A stretch of 11,626 nt of DNA, taken from assembly GCA_023388955.1 (NCBI GenBank), contig JAEWFH010000026.1, positions 1 through 11,626 of the forward strand, given 5' to 3'. The notes under the pieces are model-generated. The model had not been told where the DNA came from, did not search any database, and worked only from the letters and a program-made list of their open reading frames with translations. This document shows positions 1 to 6,948 of this stretch, piece after piece (the stretch's first letter is position 1; the number at the start of each line of letters is the position of its first letter). The DNA is from Pseudomonadota bacterium (GTDB lineage Bacteria > Pseudomonadota > Gammaproteobacteria > Xanthomonadales > Xanthomonadaceae). A program made the position numbers and the translations under genes.

Positions 1-126
1 GGCCGCACGGGGGGCGCGCTCGGCGAGGAAGGACTCCAGCGCCGCCTCCGCGCGCACGATCGCCGGGGCGATCGGCCACACGGTGTCGTCCAGGTCGAGG
101 GTGATGGCGCGGATGGGGAGGTACAC
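1..126 (-). CDS. HAD-superfamily hydrolase, N-terminal 42 codons (cut by window edge)
   Basis: This is the start of a haloacid-dehalogenase-type hydrolase, probably a cytoplasmic phosphatase of the HAD-IA kind. A hydrophobic strand is followed by the motif ITLDLDDT; the two aspartates (residues 11 and 13) match HAD motif I, the nucleophile and the acid/base. The following TVWPIAPAI segment is the usual lead into the cap domain. The rest of the protein lies outside the window, so substrate and length are unknown. The best in-frame start is GTG at 126; no in-frame ATG and no strong ribosome-binding site are visible, so the exact start is uncertain. It lies 63 bp downstream of the AI-2E transporter gene on the same strand and may be the last gene of that operon. 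Confidence 0.72.
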   Translation of the reverse strand, partial: MYLPIRAITLDLDDTVWPIAPAIVRAEAALESFLAERAPRAA

Positions 127-135
127 CTGCCCATT

Positions 136-159
136 GTAGTGCCCGGGGTAGTGCCCGGG
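136..159. repeat. perfect 12-bp tandem duplication
   Basis: The unit gtagtgcccggg occurs twice back to back, at 136-147 and 148-159, in the gap between the transporter and the HAD gene. The overlapping minus-strand hexamer TACAAT (138-133) resembles a -10 box but has no convincing -35 partner. The duplication is most simply a replication-slippage product. Confidence 0.6.
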
Positions 160-189
160 CCGGATCGGGACCGGGTCGGGCCGGCTGGC

Positions 190-1323
190 TCACTCCAGCA
201 GGCGAGCCCAGCCCCCGAGTCCCTCGATCCGGTCCAACACGATCTTCGTGCACACCAGCAGCGGCACCGCCAGCAGCAGGCCGATGATCCCCCACCCCCA
301 GCCGAACAGGAGCAGTGCCAGCACCAGCACCAGCGGTGACAGCCGCATCTGCCGGCCCAGCACGATCGGGGTGATGATCTGGCCTTCCAGCGTGTGCAGG
401 CCCAGGTAGATGCCCGCCGGCAGCAGCGCCTGCCAGATCTGGTCGGAGGCGACGAAGCCCATCAGCAGCATGATCAGGATCCCGATCAGCGGGCCGACAT
501 AGGGGGCATAGTTGAGCACCGCCGCCATCGTGCCCCACAGCAGGGCTTCGGCCAGCGGTACGCCGATCAGGTACAGGGCCCCGGCAAAGGCCATGCCGAC
601 GATGAAGTTGATCGCGCTGATGGTCAGCACGTAACGCGAGATCTCGTACTCGATGGACTGCAGGATCCCGACCGTGATGCGCTTCTGCTGCCGCGTCGGG
701 AGCAGTGCCAGTGCATTGCGCTGCAGGTTCTGCCCGAACACCATGAAGAAGAACGTCAGCAGGATCACCGCGAACACCGCGGCGATCATCCGTGGGGTGG
801 CGGTAAGCGAACGGTAGGGGTCGTTGACCTCGGTGCGGACCACTTCGACCGGCTTGCCGCCATCGGCGGCGCGGGCGATGTCGGCGGCGGCCTCGTTGGC
901 TTCCTTCACCGGGCGGATCACTTCCTGCAGCTTGGGTGCGACCTTGCGGACCTCGCGCGGGACCTGCCGCGCCCACTCCGCGGCCGGCTCCATCAGCTGC
1001 GCCGCCAGCAGCGTGGTGCCGGCCAGGCCGGCCAGCAGCACCAGCAGCGCCGCGGCGGCCCGCGGCAGGTAAAGCCGCTGCAGGCCGCGGATGAGCGGAT
1101 TGCCAATCAAGGCGAAGAACACCGCCAGCAGCACCGGCAGGATCACGCTCTGGGCGGCCCAGAGCGCGGCGCCGCCAGCCAGGGTGGCGAGCACCAGCAG
1201 GGCGATCGAGGCCCGTGGCCGTACCGCCCCCAGCGGCGGGTCGCCGCCGGAGGGCACCGTCTCGCCGGTGGGGGCGGCTGCGATGTCGGTGCCGTTCTGC
1301 TCGTGCGGCACCGGGGTGTTCAT
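190..1323 (-). CDS. AI-2E family (PerM-like) inner-membrane transporter
   Basis: This 377-residue protein belongs to the AI-2E/PerM transporter family. Members include E. coli TqsA (autoinducer-2 export) and ion or solute transporters, so the substrate cannot be assigned from sequence. After a polar N-terminus (1-35) there are paired hydrophobic helices (about 37-75 and 88-110), a hydrophilic segment (115-175), and then C-terminal helices. The family hallmarks are visible: LNYAPYVGPLIG (270-281), EGQIITPIVLGRQMRLSP (313-330) and a closing GWGWGIIGLLLAVPLL segment. Length is typical of the family. Its ATG overlaps the stop of the upstream small gene in an ATGA junction, which implies translational coupling. 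The only SD-like bases (AGGA) sit just 2 nt from the ATG. It is the largest product of the YqjD/YqjE-type operon. Confidence 0.9.
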   Translation of the reverse strand: MNTPVPHEQNGTDIAAAPTGETVPSGGDPPLGAVRPRASIALLVLATLAGGAALWAAQSVILPVLLAVFFALIGNPLIRGLQRLYLPRAAAALLVLLAGLAGTTLLAAQLMEPAAEWARQVPREVRKVAPKLQEVIRPVKEANEAAADIARAADGGKPVEVVRTEVNDPYRSLTATPRMIAAVFAVILLTFFFMVFGQNLQRNALALLPTRQQKRITVGILQSIEYEISRYVLTISAINFIVGMAFAGALYLIGVPLAEALLWGTMAAVLNYAPYVGPLIGILIMLLMGFVASDQIWQALLPAGIYLGLHTLEGQIITPIVLGRQMRLSPLVLVLALLLFGWGWGIIGLLLAVPLLVCTKIVLDRIEGLGGWARLLE

Positions 1324-1784
1324 GGTCCTGCGCCCACCGTCCGTGCCGCGTCCGCTGCGCGGGCCAGACGCTCATCGTCCAAGGCGGCCGCGCCCTGGGC
1401 CGGGGAAGGGGATGTGGCCACGGGAGGCACGCCGGGAGTGGTTCCGGTGGCGACGGCTTCCGCGGCCTGCCCGGCTTCCTCGGCGGCCGACTGTGCGCTG
1501 GTCCCGGCCACGAGCCCGGCCAGGCTCGCCGCCATCGACATCAGGCGCATCGCCCCGGCGCCGCTGGCCGCGACGCGTCCCGGCTCCACCAGGCCGACCA
1601 GCAGGCCCGAACCCAGCCCTGCCAGCACGATCCGGCCGGGAGTCCACGCCGCCTTCCACGAGGCTTTCAGCTGGCGCACGCCCGCGCCCACGGTGCGCTC
1701 GTTGGCCTCGATGGCATTCTCGGCCTGCTCGACCTTCCGGATCAGTTGTTCGAAACCCATCTCGCGTTCCCCTGTATCCGACAT
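1320..1784 (-). CDS. small membrane-associated protein of unknown family, operon with YqjE/YqjD homologues
   Basis: I do not recognise this 154-residue protein with confidence. The N-terminus (about 10-45) is charged and helical. Two weakly hydrophobic segments follow (about 50-66 and 76-95), then an alanine/proline-rich low-complexity tail (97-154). By position and architecture it resembles the third member (YqjK-like) of the enterobacterial yqjD-yqjE-yqjK cluster, but that is inference. It begins within a TGATG junction with the upstream gene and ends in an ATGA junction with the AI-2E transporter gene. A second start, ATG at 1760 (residue 9, MGFEQLIRK), has a better ribosome-binding site (aggggа-like GGGGA about 7 nt upstream) and may be the true one. 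I kept 1784 because of the coupling geometry. Confidence 0.7.
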   Translation of the reverse strand: MSDTGEREMGFEQLIRKVEQAENAIEANERTVGAGVRQLKASWKAAWTPGRIVLAGLGSGLLVGLVEPGRVAASGAGAMRLMSMAASLAGLVAGTSAQSAAEEAGQAAEAVATGTTPGVPPVATSPSPAQGAAALDDERLARAADAARTVGAGP

Positions 1785-2362
1785 CAGGGCGGGGTGACTT
1801 CCACGCCGCGGCTGTCACGGGCGGGCTGCCCGGTCACGTCCCCGGGAGGCGGGCCGTCGGTGTCGTCGCGTGCGGAGCGCGCCGAGTCGGGATCGGCCAC
1901 GAACTTCGACAGCTCGCCGATGCCAAGCCGCGCCAGCTGCCGCCGGGTGGCCTGCAGGCGGGTGTGTTCGAAGTAGCGCGTCGCCATCCAGAACGCGACC
2001 GCGGCGATCGCCAGGCTGGCGAAGGCAGGCAGCAGCATCGCCAGCCACCACGACAGGCCCGTGGAGCGCAGCAACATCACCGTCGTGCCCATCAGGAACA
2101 GCCAGCCGGTGACACCGCCTACCAGCGCGATGCCACCGGCGACGGCGGCGCGACCGGCCGCGCTGCGGGCCAGGGACACGTCCGCGGCGACGAGGCTGCG
2201 CAGCGATTTGGCGACCTCGCCCGCGGCGTCCAGGCTGGCGCGCCCGCCCTGCCCGATCTCGCGGAGCGCTTCCAGCAGGTCGGGCTGCGGGTGATCCTCC
2301 GGGGCGTCGCCCCGGAGGTCCTCGTCAACACGTGGCCCGGGCGTTCCCGAGGCGCTCGCCAC
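1784..2362 (-). CDS. YqjE/holin-X-type two-helix inner-membrane protein
   Basis: This 192-residue protein fits the phage-holin-X/YqjE group of small cytoplasmic-membrane proteins, which normally sit beside YqjD/ElaB genes; no enzymatic role is known. An acidic N-terminus (1-28) leads into an amphipathic helix (about 29-68). Two strong transmembrane helices follow (about 72-98 and 104-128), then a basic stretch (RYFEHTRLQATRRQLARLG) and a polar tail. The sign of the flanking charges suggests both ends lie in the cytoplasm. The start is GTG at 2362, 8 bp after the stop of the YqjD homologue; no good ATG or strong ribosome-binding site exists nearby, so its translation probably depends on the upstream gene. 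Its stop overlaps the next start by one base. Confidence 0.82.
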   Translation of the reverse strand: MASASGTPGPRVDEDLRGDAPEDHPQPDLLEALREIGQGGRASLDAAGEVAKSLRSLVAADVSLARSAAGRAAVAGGIALVGGVTGWLFLMGTTVMLLRSTGLSWWLAMLLPAFASLAIAAVAFWMATRYFEHTRLQATRRQLARLGIGELSKFVADPDSARSARDDTDGPPPGDVTGQPARDSRGVEVTPP

Positions 2363-2370
2363 GACGTGAC

Positions 2371-2778
2371 TCAGCGGTCGCCGCCGCGCGCCAGCCTGGC
2401 AATCAGCCAGCCGGCCGCGAAGGCGCTGCCGAAAGCGACCAGCGGGCGCTCGCGGATCAGCTCGGCCGCGCTGTCACACAGCTCGCGACCCTTGTCCATG
2501 ATGTCGTCGTACTGCTCGCGCGCCGCGCCACCGAGCTCGTCGGCGGCGGCACGCCCGGCCCTGGCGCCGCTGGACAGGTCGCTGCGCACCTGGTCGGTGC
2601 CGCTGCGCAAGTGCTCGCCGGCGGCGCTGGCCGCCCCGCGCAGGGCATCGCCGCCGTCCCGGGCGGCCTGCTTCAGATGGTCCCCGACCTCGCTGAGGTG
2701 GCCTTTCATGTTCTCCCGGCCGGTGCCGGTCGCGGTGGTGCCGGTGGAAGTCGGGTTGGTCGGGTCGTTCGCGCTCAT
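2371..2778 (-). CDS. YqjD/ElaB family (DUF883-type) C-tail-anchored, ribosome-associated protein
   Basis: This 135-residue protein has the layout of the YqjD/ElaB/YgaM family. E. coli YqjD is inner-membrane anchored, binds 70S ribosomes in stationary phase and is RpoS-controlled. Here a Ser/Thr-rich N-terminus (1-22) leads into a long alanine-rich amphipathic helix (about 25-108). A single C-terminal membrane segment follows the hallmark RERPLVAFGSAFAAGWLIARL (109-129), ending in a short basic tail. I chose ATG 2778 because an AGGAG box lies 9 nt upstream. A longer open frame to 2925 overlaps the degQ coding region and reads as a shadow there. This is the first gene of the tight downstream cluster, and 55 bp separate it from degQ. 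Confidence 0.87.
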   Translation of the reverse strand: MSANDPTNPTSTGTTATGTGRENMKGHLSEVGDHLKQAARDGGDALRGAASAAGEHLRSGTDQVRSDLSSGARAGRAAADELGGAAREQYDDIMDKGRELCDSAAELIRERPLVAFGSAFAAGWLIARLARGGDR

Positions 2779-2833
2779 GCAGGCTGCTCCTGTGCGTTTT
2801 ACTGGGGAGGATGGACCGTGGTGGTGCAGGGGG

Positions 2834-4276
2834 CTACTGCATCGGCAGGACGCCCCGCCGGTTGCCGCGCACGATCTGCAGTACCAACTGTGCAGGCGCC
2901 TGTGTGAAGCCGGTGCGGAAGCCACCCAGGTCGCCGAAGTTGCCGGCGCTGGAAGCGGTCACGACGTCGCCGGCGCGCAGGCCGCTGCGCGCGGCGCGGC
3001 TGTCGGCCTCCACGGCTTCCACCAGCACTCCGGACAGCCCGGCCTGGCGGAGGCGCTCGGGCAGCTCGGCGAAGGTCGCGCCGGACAGCCGCGGGTCGAG
3101 CTCGGCGCCGGCGATCGCGCCGGGCTGCTCGAGCAGGGTAGTGGCCAGCTGCAATGCGCGGCCGTCGCGGTGGATGTCGAGCACCACTTCGCTGCCGATC
3201 GCCTGCAGCCCCTCGAAATTGCGCAGCGCATCGCGGTTGTCGATCGGGTTGCCGTTGGCGGCGGTGATCACGTCGCCCGGCTGGATCCCGGCACGTGCAC
3301 CGGCCGACCCGGAGTGCACGCGGGTCACCACAGTGCCGCGCACGTGCTCCAGGTCGAGTGCCCGGGCCAGGCGCGCATCCAGGTCCTGGGTCTCGATGCC
3401 GAGCGTGCCGCGGCGCACCTCGCCGGTGGCGACCAGCTGGTCCATCACCGAGCGTGCCAGGTTGGCCGGGATGGCGAAGCCGAGCCCGATGTTGCCGGCC
3501 ATGGAGCCGCGCGGATTGAAACTGGCGGTATTGATGCCGACCAGCCGCCCGTCCAGGCTGACCAGCGCCCCGCCGGAGTTGCCCGGATTGATCGACGCAT
3601 CGGTCTGGATGAAGTCCTGGTAGCCCAGCCCGCGCAGCCCGCTGCGCCCGACCGCCGAGACGATCCCGCTGGTCACCGTCTGGCCGATGCCGAACGGGTT
3701 GCCCACCGCGACCACGAAGTCGCCCACCCGCAGCGAGGACGAGTCGGCCAAGGGCACGGCGTGCAGGTCACCAGCCGGGATCTTCATCACCGCCACGTCG
3801 GTGTCGGGGTCGGAGCCGACGAACTCGGCCTCCAGCACGCGCCCGTCGTGCAGGGTCACCGTCACCTCGTCGGCGCCCTCGATGACGTGGTGGTTGGTGA
3901 GTACCAGGCCGCGGCGCGCATCCACGATCACGCCCGAACCCAGCGACTGCTCGATCCGCTCCCGTGGCACGTGCGGGAACATGCGGCGGAAGAACGGATC
4001 GTCCAGGAACGGGTTTCGCACCGGCACCCGTTGCCGGGTCTGCACGCTGACCACCGCGGGAGTGACGTTCTCGAGCATGGGTGCCAGCGAAGGCAAGGGC
4101 TGGCCGCCGACCATGGGCGGGAGCGCGCCGGTGGTGGCCACCGCGGCCGGTACGGCGGCCGGCACCGTGCCCGCCATGGCGGGCGGGGCGAGGCTGTCGC
4201 GCAGTACGGTGGCGGCCAGGCCGCCGAGGCAGGCGGCGAGGACGATCAGCAGGAGCAATCGGGGATGGCGGGTCAT
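2834..4276 (-). CDS. degQ: periplasmic serine endoprotease, HtrA/DegQ type
   Basis: This 480-residue protease degrades or refolds damaged envelope proteins in the periplasm. It has an N-terminal signal or anchor (hydrophobic 7-25, possible AMA/G cleavage after residue 35). A trypsin-like domain follows, with the complete triad His130 (TNHHVIEG), Asp160 (DPDTD) and Ser234 (GNSGGA). Two PDZ domains close it (about 282-380, with GIQPGDVITAANG, and about 395-478, with SGLRAGDVV and QIVRGN). The short loop between the N-terminal strand and the SLGSG motif resembles DegQ rather than the long LA loop of DegP. I chose ATG 4276 because it precedes the signal sequence; a longer frame to 4558 crosses the intergenic region and is not protein-like. 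No strong Shine-Dalgarno sequence is visible. The MucD assignment is an alternative naming within the same family. Confidence 0.93.
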   Translation of the reverse strand: MTRHPRLLLLIVLAACLGGLAATVLRDSLAPPAMAGTVPAAVPAAVATTGALPPMVGGQPLPSLAPMLENVTPAVVSVQTRQRVPVRNPFLDDPFFRRMFPHVPRERIEQSLGSGVIVDARRGLVLTNHHVIEGADEVTVTLHDGRVLEAEFVGSDPDTDVAVMKIPAGDLHAVPLADSSSLRVGDFVVAVGNPFGIGQTVTSGIVSAVGRSGLRGLGYQDFIQTDASINPGNSGGALVSLDGRLVGINTASFNPRGSMAGNIGLGFAIPANLARSVMDQLVATGEVRRGTLGIETQDLDARLARALDLEHVRGTVVTRVHSGSAGARAGIQPGDVITAANGNPIDNRDALRNFEGLQAIGSEVVLDIHRDGRALQLATTLLEQPGAIAGAELDPRLSGATFAELPERLRQAGLSGVLVEAVEADSRAARSGLRAGDVVTASSAGNFGDLGGFRTGFTQAPAQLVLQIVRGNRRGVLPMQ

Positions 4277-4423
4277 GGGCAGGGACCGGTCGATCTGGAC
4301 AGGGGGACGGGCGTCCGGAAGCGGGTCGTAAGCACCGCGTCGGGGCCGGAGTGTCGACGCTGCCCATTTAATCACCGGTGAAGCGCGGCCGTCCTTCCAC
4401 GCCCGCCGCCGGGACGCAAGCCG

Positions 4424-4452
4424 TTGACTACCGTGGGGGGCTCGCGTAGCTT
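4424..4452 (+). promoter_or_regulatory. candidate sigma-70-like promoter for nrdJab
   Basis: TTGACT (4424-4429) matches five of six bases of the -35 consensus. It is followed after 17 bp by TAGCTT (4447-4452), a weak -10 match. Transcription would begin near 4459, just before the 16-bp palindrome, leaving a leader of about 285 nt before nrdJa. The weak -10 makes this tentative. Confidence 0.35.
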
Positions 4453-4468
4453 CCTTATCCCACGGCTT

Positions 4469-4484
4469 CCACAAGATCTTGTGG
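4469..4484. promoter_or_regulatory. perfect 16-bp palindrome, candidate NrdR box
   Basis: The sequence ccacaagatcttgtgg is a perfect inverted repeat. NrdR, the ATP/dATP-sensing repressor of ribonucleotide reductase genes, binds 16-bp palindromes of the form acaCwAtATaTwGtgt; this site shares the CACAA...TTGTG core and keeps about 12 of 16 positions. NrdR sites usually come in pairs about 31-32 bp apart. The only possible partner is a poor match starting near 4502, which can also be explained as an RNA hairpin. Location just downstream of the candidate promoter would suit repression. The same bases could instead form a six-pair RNA hairpin with a GATC loop. Confidence 0.5.
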
Positions 4485-4490
4485 TTGCCA

Positions 4491-4719
4491 TCGCAAAAAA
4501 GGCCCAAGCATAGGGGTTGCGAGGGCTGGTCCACGTGCCGGAAAAGCCACCGGGACAAGGCTTTTCGGCCCTACGATGGAGTGGTCCCTGGACATCCATC
4601 CAGCCCGTTGAAACACACCCGCCCGCCGGTCTTCGCACACTGGCGGGCCAGCCGTCCGCGCCTTTGGCGCAGCGGCTGCCACGGCGCGACACCCACGAAC
4701 CATCGCGGCGCTCGGCGCC
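4491..4719 (+). promoter_or_regulatory. structured 5' leader of nrdJab: five successive potential hairpins
   Basis: Reading the plus strand, these pairings are visible. (1) tcgcaa 4491-4496 with ttgcga 4517-4522, with ccc 4503-4505 and ggg 4513-4515 inside. (2) An outer stem gggctgg 4523-4529 with ccagccc 4600-4606, enclosing gaaaagcc 4541-4548 with ggcttttc 4559-4566, extended by three pairs past a bulged G. (3) gcccgccgg 4621-4629 with ctggcgggc 4640-4648 (one G-U pair). (4) gcgcc 4658-4662 with ggcgc 4666-4670, inside gccg 4651-4654 and cggc 4673-4676. (5) ggcgc 4707-4711 with gcgcc 4715-4719. Hairpins 1 and 2 abut exactly, allowing coaxial stacking. I do not see the conserved B12-riboswitch core. 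High GC makes some stems likely by chance, but stems 1 and 2 include A/T-rich or long perfect matches. Function is unknown. Confidence 0.45.
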
Positions 4720-4747
4720 ACAATCGAACAACGGAGACAGCACAGGC

Positions 4748-6898
4748 ATGAGCACGGTACGTCTGGAGGCAGTGAAGGTGGACACGGTCAAGGACATTCC
4801 CCTGCAGCCGGCATCGCTGGACATCTGGGACAAGAAGTACCGCCTCAAGTCCAAGGCCGGCGATGCCGTGGACGAAGACATCGACGGCACCTGGCGCCGC
4901 GTTGCCCGTGCGCTGGCCGAAGCCGAGCCCACTGAGGAGTTGCGCCACTACTGGGAGGAGCGCTTCGCCTGGGCGCTGCGCCGCGGGGCGATCCCGGCCG
5001 GCCGCATCACCTCCAATGCCGGCGCGCTGGAGCACAAGCCCGCCACCAGCACCATCAACTGCACCGTCTCGGGAACCATCGAGGACTCGATGGACGGCAT
5101 CCTGCAGAAGGTCCACGAGGCCGGCCTGACGCTGAAGGCCGGCTGCGGCATCGGCTACGAGTTCAGCACCCTGCGCCCGCGCGGCGCGTTCGTTGCCGGC
5201 GCCGGTGCGTACACCTCCGGACCGATGTCCTTCATGGACATCTACGACAAGATGTGTTTCACCGTGTCCTCGGCCGGTGGCCGCCGCGGCGCGCAGATGG
5301 GCACCTTCGACGTGTCCCACCCGGACGTGAAGGACTTCATCCGTGCCAAGCGCGAGGACGGCCGGCTGCGCCAGTTCAACCTGTCGCTGCTGATCACCGA
5401 CGGCTTCATGGAGGCGGTGAAGGACGACGGCGACTGGCCGCTGGTGTTCCCGGTCAATATCAAGGAAAAGGACGACGTCGACCTGGACGATCCCACCCAG
5501 GTGACCTGGCGCGAGTGGCCGACCCACCGCAACTACCTCGTCCGCGACGACGGCCTGGTCGCCTGCAAGGTCTACGGCCACATCCGGGCGCGGCACCTGT
5601 GGGACATGATCATGGTCTCGACGTACGACTACGCCGAGCCGGGTTTCATCCTGATCGACCGCGTCAACGAGATGAACAACAACTGGTGGTGCGAGGACAT
5701 CCGCGCGACCAATCCCTGCGGCGAGCAGCCACTTCCGCCCTACGGCGCCTGCCTGCTGGGCTCGGTCAACCTGACCAAGTTCGTGCGCAACGCGTTCACC
5801 GACAACGCCGAGTTCGACTGGGACGAGTACCGGGAGGTGGTACGGGTGTTCACCCGCATGCTCGACAACGTGGTAGAGGTCAACGGCCTGCCGCTGGAGG
5901 AGCAACGCAGGGAGATCATGCGCAAGCGCCGCCACGGCATGGGCTTCCTCGGCCTGGGCAGCACGGTGACCATGCTGCGGATGAAGTACGGCAGCGCCGA
6001 CTCCTGCGAGTTCACCGAGCGCATCGCCCGTGAAATGGCGGTCGCCGGCTGGGAGACCGGCCTGGAGCTGGCGAAGGAGAAGGGCCCGGCGCCGATCATG
6101 GACGAGGCCTTCGAGGTCGACGCGGGGATGCTGCGCAAGCGCCCGGAGATGGTGCGCGACGGCTGGAAGGTCGGCGACACGATCCACGGCCGCGAACTGC
6201 ACGCACGGTACTCGCGCTACATGCAGAAGATCGCCGAGGTTGCCCCGGAACTGGTGGAGCAGCTGGCCGGGACCGGCGCGCGCTTCACCCACCACAGCTC
6301 GATCGCGCCTACCGGCACCATCTCGCTCAGCCTGGCCAACAATGCCTCCAACGGCATCGAGCCCAGCTTCGCCCACCACTACAGCCGCAACGTGATCCGC
6401 GAGGGCCGCAAGACCAAGGAGAAGGTGGACGTGTTCTCCTTCGAGCTGCTGGCCTATCGCGCGCTGGTGAATCCGAAGGCGATGCCGTTCTCCGACGACC
6501 CGGCCGAGAAGCTGCCCGACTACTTCATCGCCGCCGACGACGTATCGCCGAAGCAGCACGTGGACGTGCAGGCCGCCGCACAGAAGTGGGTCGACTCCTC
6601 GATCTCCAAGACCGCGAACGTCCCCACGGACTACCCGTACGAGGACTTCAAGGACATCTACACCTATGCCCACTCCCAGGGCCTGAAGGGCTGCACCACC
6701 TTCCGCTTCAACCCGGCCGCCTTCCAGGGCGTGCTGGTCAAGGAGAAGGACCTGGAGAACACCACCTACCGCTTCGAGCTCGAGGACGGCAGCACGATCG
6801 AGCTCAAGGGCAACGAAGAGGTCGAGTACGACGGCGAGACCCACACTGCCGCCAACCTCTTCGACGCCCTGAAAGAAGGCTACTACGGCAAGTTCTGA
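4748..6898 (+). CDS. nrdJa: adenosylcobalamin-dependent (class II) ribonucleotide reductase, catalytic subunit NrdJa
   Basis: This 716-residue cytoplasmic enzyme reduces ribonucleotides to deoxyribonucleotides with a B12-derived thiyl radical, independently of oxygen. The radical cysteine is Cys324 in TNPCGE, with Asn322 and Glu326 completing the catalytic N-x-C-x-E set. The redox pair is Cys105 (STINCTV) and Cys335 (PYGAC); the spacing of 11 between Cys324 and Cys335 equals that of Thermotoga NrdJ Cys322/Cys333. The phosphate-binding APTGTIS loop is at 520-526. No N-terminal ATP-cone-like segment is evident. The protein stops after a short beta-rich end (ELEDGSTIELKG...). The TSCPD and C-terminal cysteine tail are in the next gene, the same split described for Pseudomonas aeruginosa NrdJa/NrdJb. 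ATG 4748 has GGAG 11 nt upstream. The family starts near this point, so a longer frame from 4517 is not used. Confidence 0.95.
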   Translation: MSTVRLEAVKVDTVKDIPLQPASLDIWDKKYRLKSKAGDAVDEDIDGTWRRVARALAEAEPTEELRHYWEERFAWALRRGAIPAGRITSNAGALEHKPATSTINCTVSGTIEDSMDGILQKVHEAGLTLKAGCGIGYEFSTLRPRGAFVAGAGAYTSGPMSFMDIYDKMCFTVSSAGGRRGAQMGTFDVSHPDVKDFIRAKREDGRLRQFNLSLLITDGFMEAVKDDGDWPLVFPVNIKEKDDVDLDDPTQVTWREWPTHRNYLVRDDGLVACKVYGHIRARHLWDMIMVSTYDYAEPGFILIDRVNEMNNNWWCEDIRATNPCGEQPLPPYGACLLGSVNLTKFVRNAFTDNAEFDWDEYREVVRVFTRMLDNVVEVNGLPLEEQRREIMRKRRHGMGFLGLGSTVTMLRMKYGSADSCEFTERIAREMAVAGWETGLELAKEKGPAPIMDEAFEVDAGMLRKRPEMVRDGWKVGDTIHGRELHARYSRYMQKIAEVAPELVEQLAGTGARFTHHSSIAPTGTISLSLANNASNGIEPSFAHHYSRNVIREGRKTKEKVDVFSFELLAYRALVNPKAMPFSDDPAEKLPDYFIAADDVSPKQHVDVQAAAQKWVDSSISKTANVPTDYPYEDFKDIYTYAHSQGLKGCTTFRFNPAAFQGVLVKEKDLENTTYRFELEDGSTIELKGNEEVEYDGETHTAANLFDALKEGYYGKF

Positions 6899-6948
6899 CG
6901 CCGACGCCTGCCACGACACACATCCGAATACCCGCCAAGGACGTTCCC

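Larger units (their letters stand above)
4277..4747. other. divergent degQ / nrdJa intergenic region
   Basis: These 471 bases hold no credible protein gene; open frames through them lack codon-bias or family signals. The degQ-proximal part contains a 10-bp palindrome, tcaccggtga (4372-4381). The middle contains a candidate promoter and a 16-bp palindrome (4469-4484). From 4491 to 4719 a dense series of inverted repeats precedes nrdJa, described separately. I see no clear sigma-E or sigma-70 promoter facing degQ. Confidence 0.75.

Noticed and set aside
133..138. TACAAT on the minus strand as a -10 box for the HAD gene
   Set aside because: There is no -35 element at the expected distance, and the implied transcription start would coincide with the start codon.
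1091..4381. 1096-codon open frame on the plus strand
   Set aside because: It runs antisense through five or six well-supported minus-strand genes, has no family-like segments, and is rich in Arg/Pro/Gly/His as expected for a shadow frame in high-GC DNA.
4501..4517. Second NrdR box paired with the 4469-4484 palindrome
   Set aside because: Only about half the consensus positions match, the dyad symmetry is poor, and the bases are better explained as part of the 4491-4522 hairpin.
4277..4558. N-terminal extension of DegQ to 4558, making 574 residues
   Set aside because: The extra 94 residues lie before a clear signal sequence and would overlap the nrdJ promoter/leader region; they show no protein-like conservation pattern.
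4491..4747. Cobalamin (B12) riboswitch upstream of nrdJa
   Set aside because: I looked for the conserved core elements (the GCCACTG-type segment and the B12 box) and did not find a convincing match, so the leader is reported only as structured and unassigned.
4571..6919. 782-codon open frame on the minus strand opposite nrdJa
   Set aside because: It is the antisense shadow of a catalytically intact reductase gene, has no recognisable domain, and crosses the intergenic leader.
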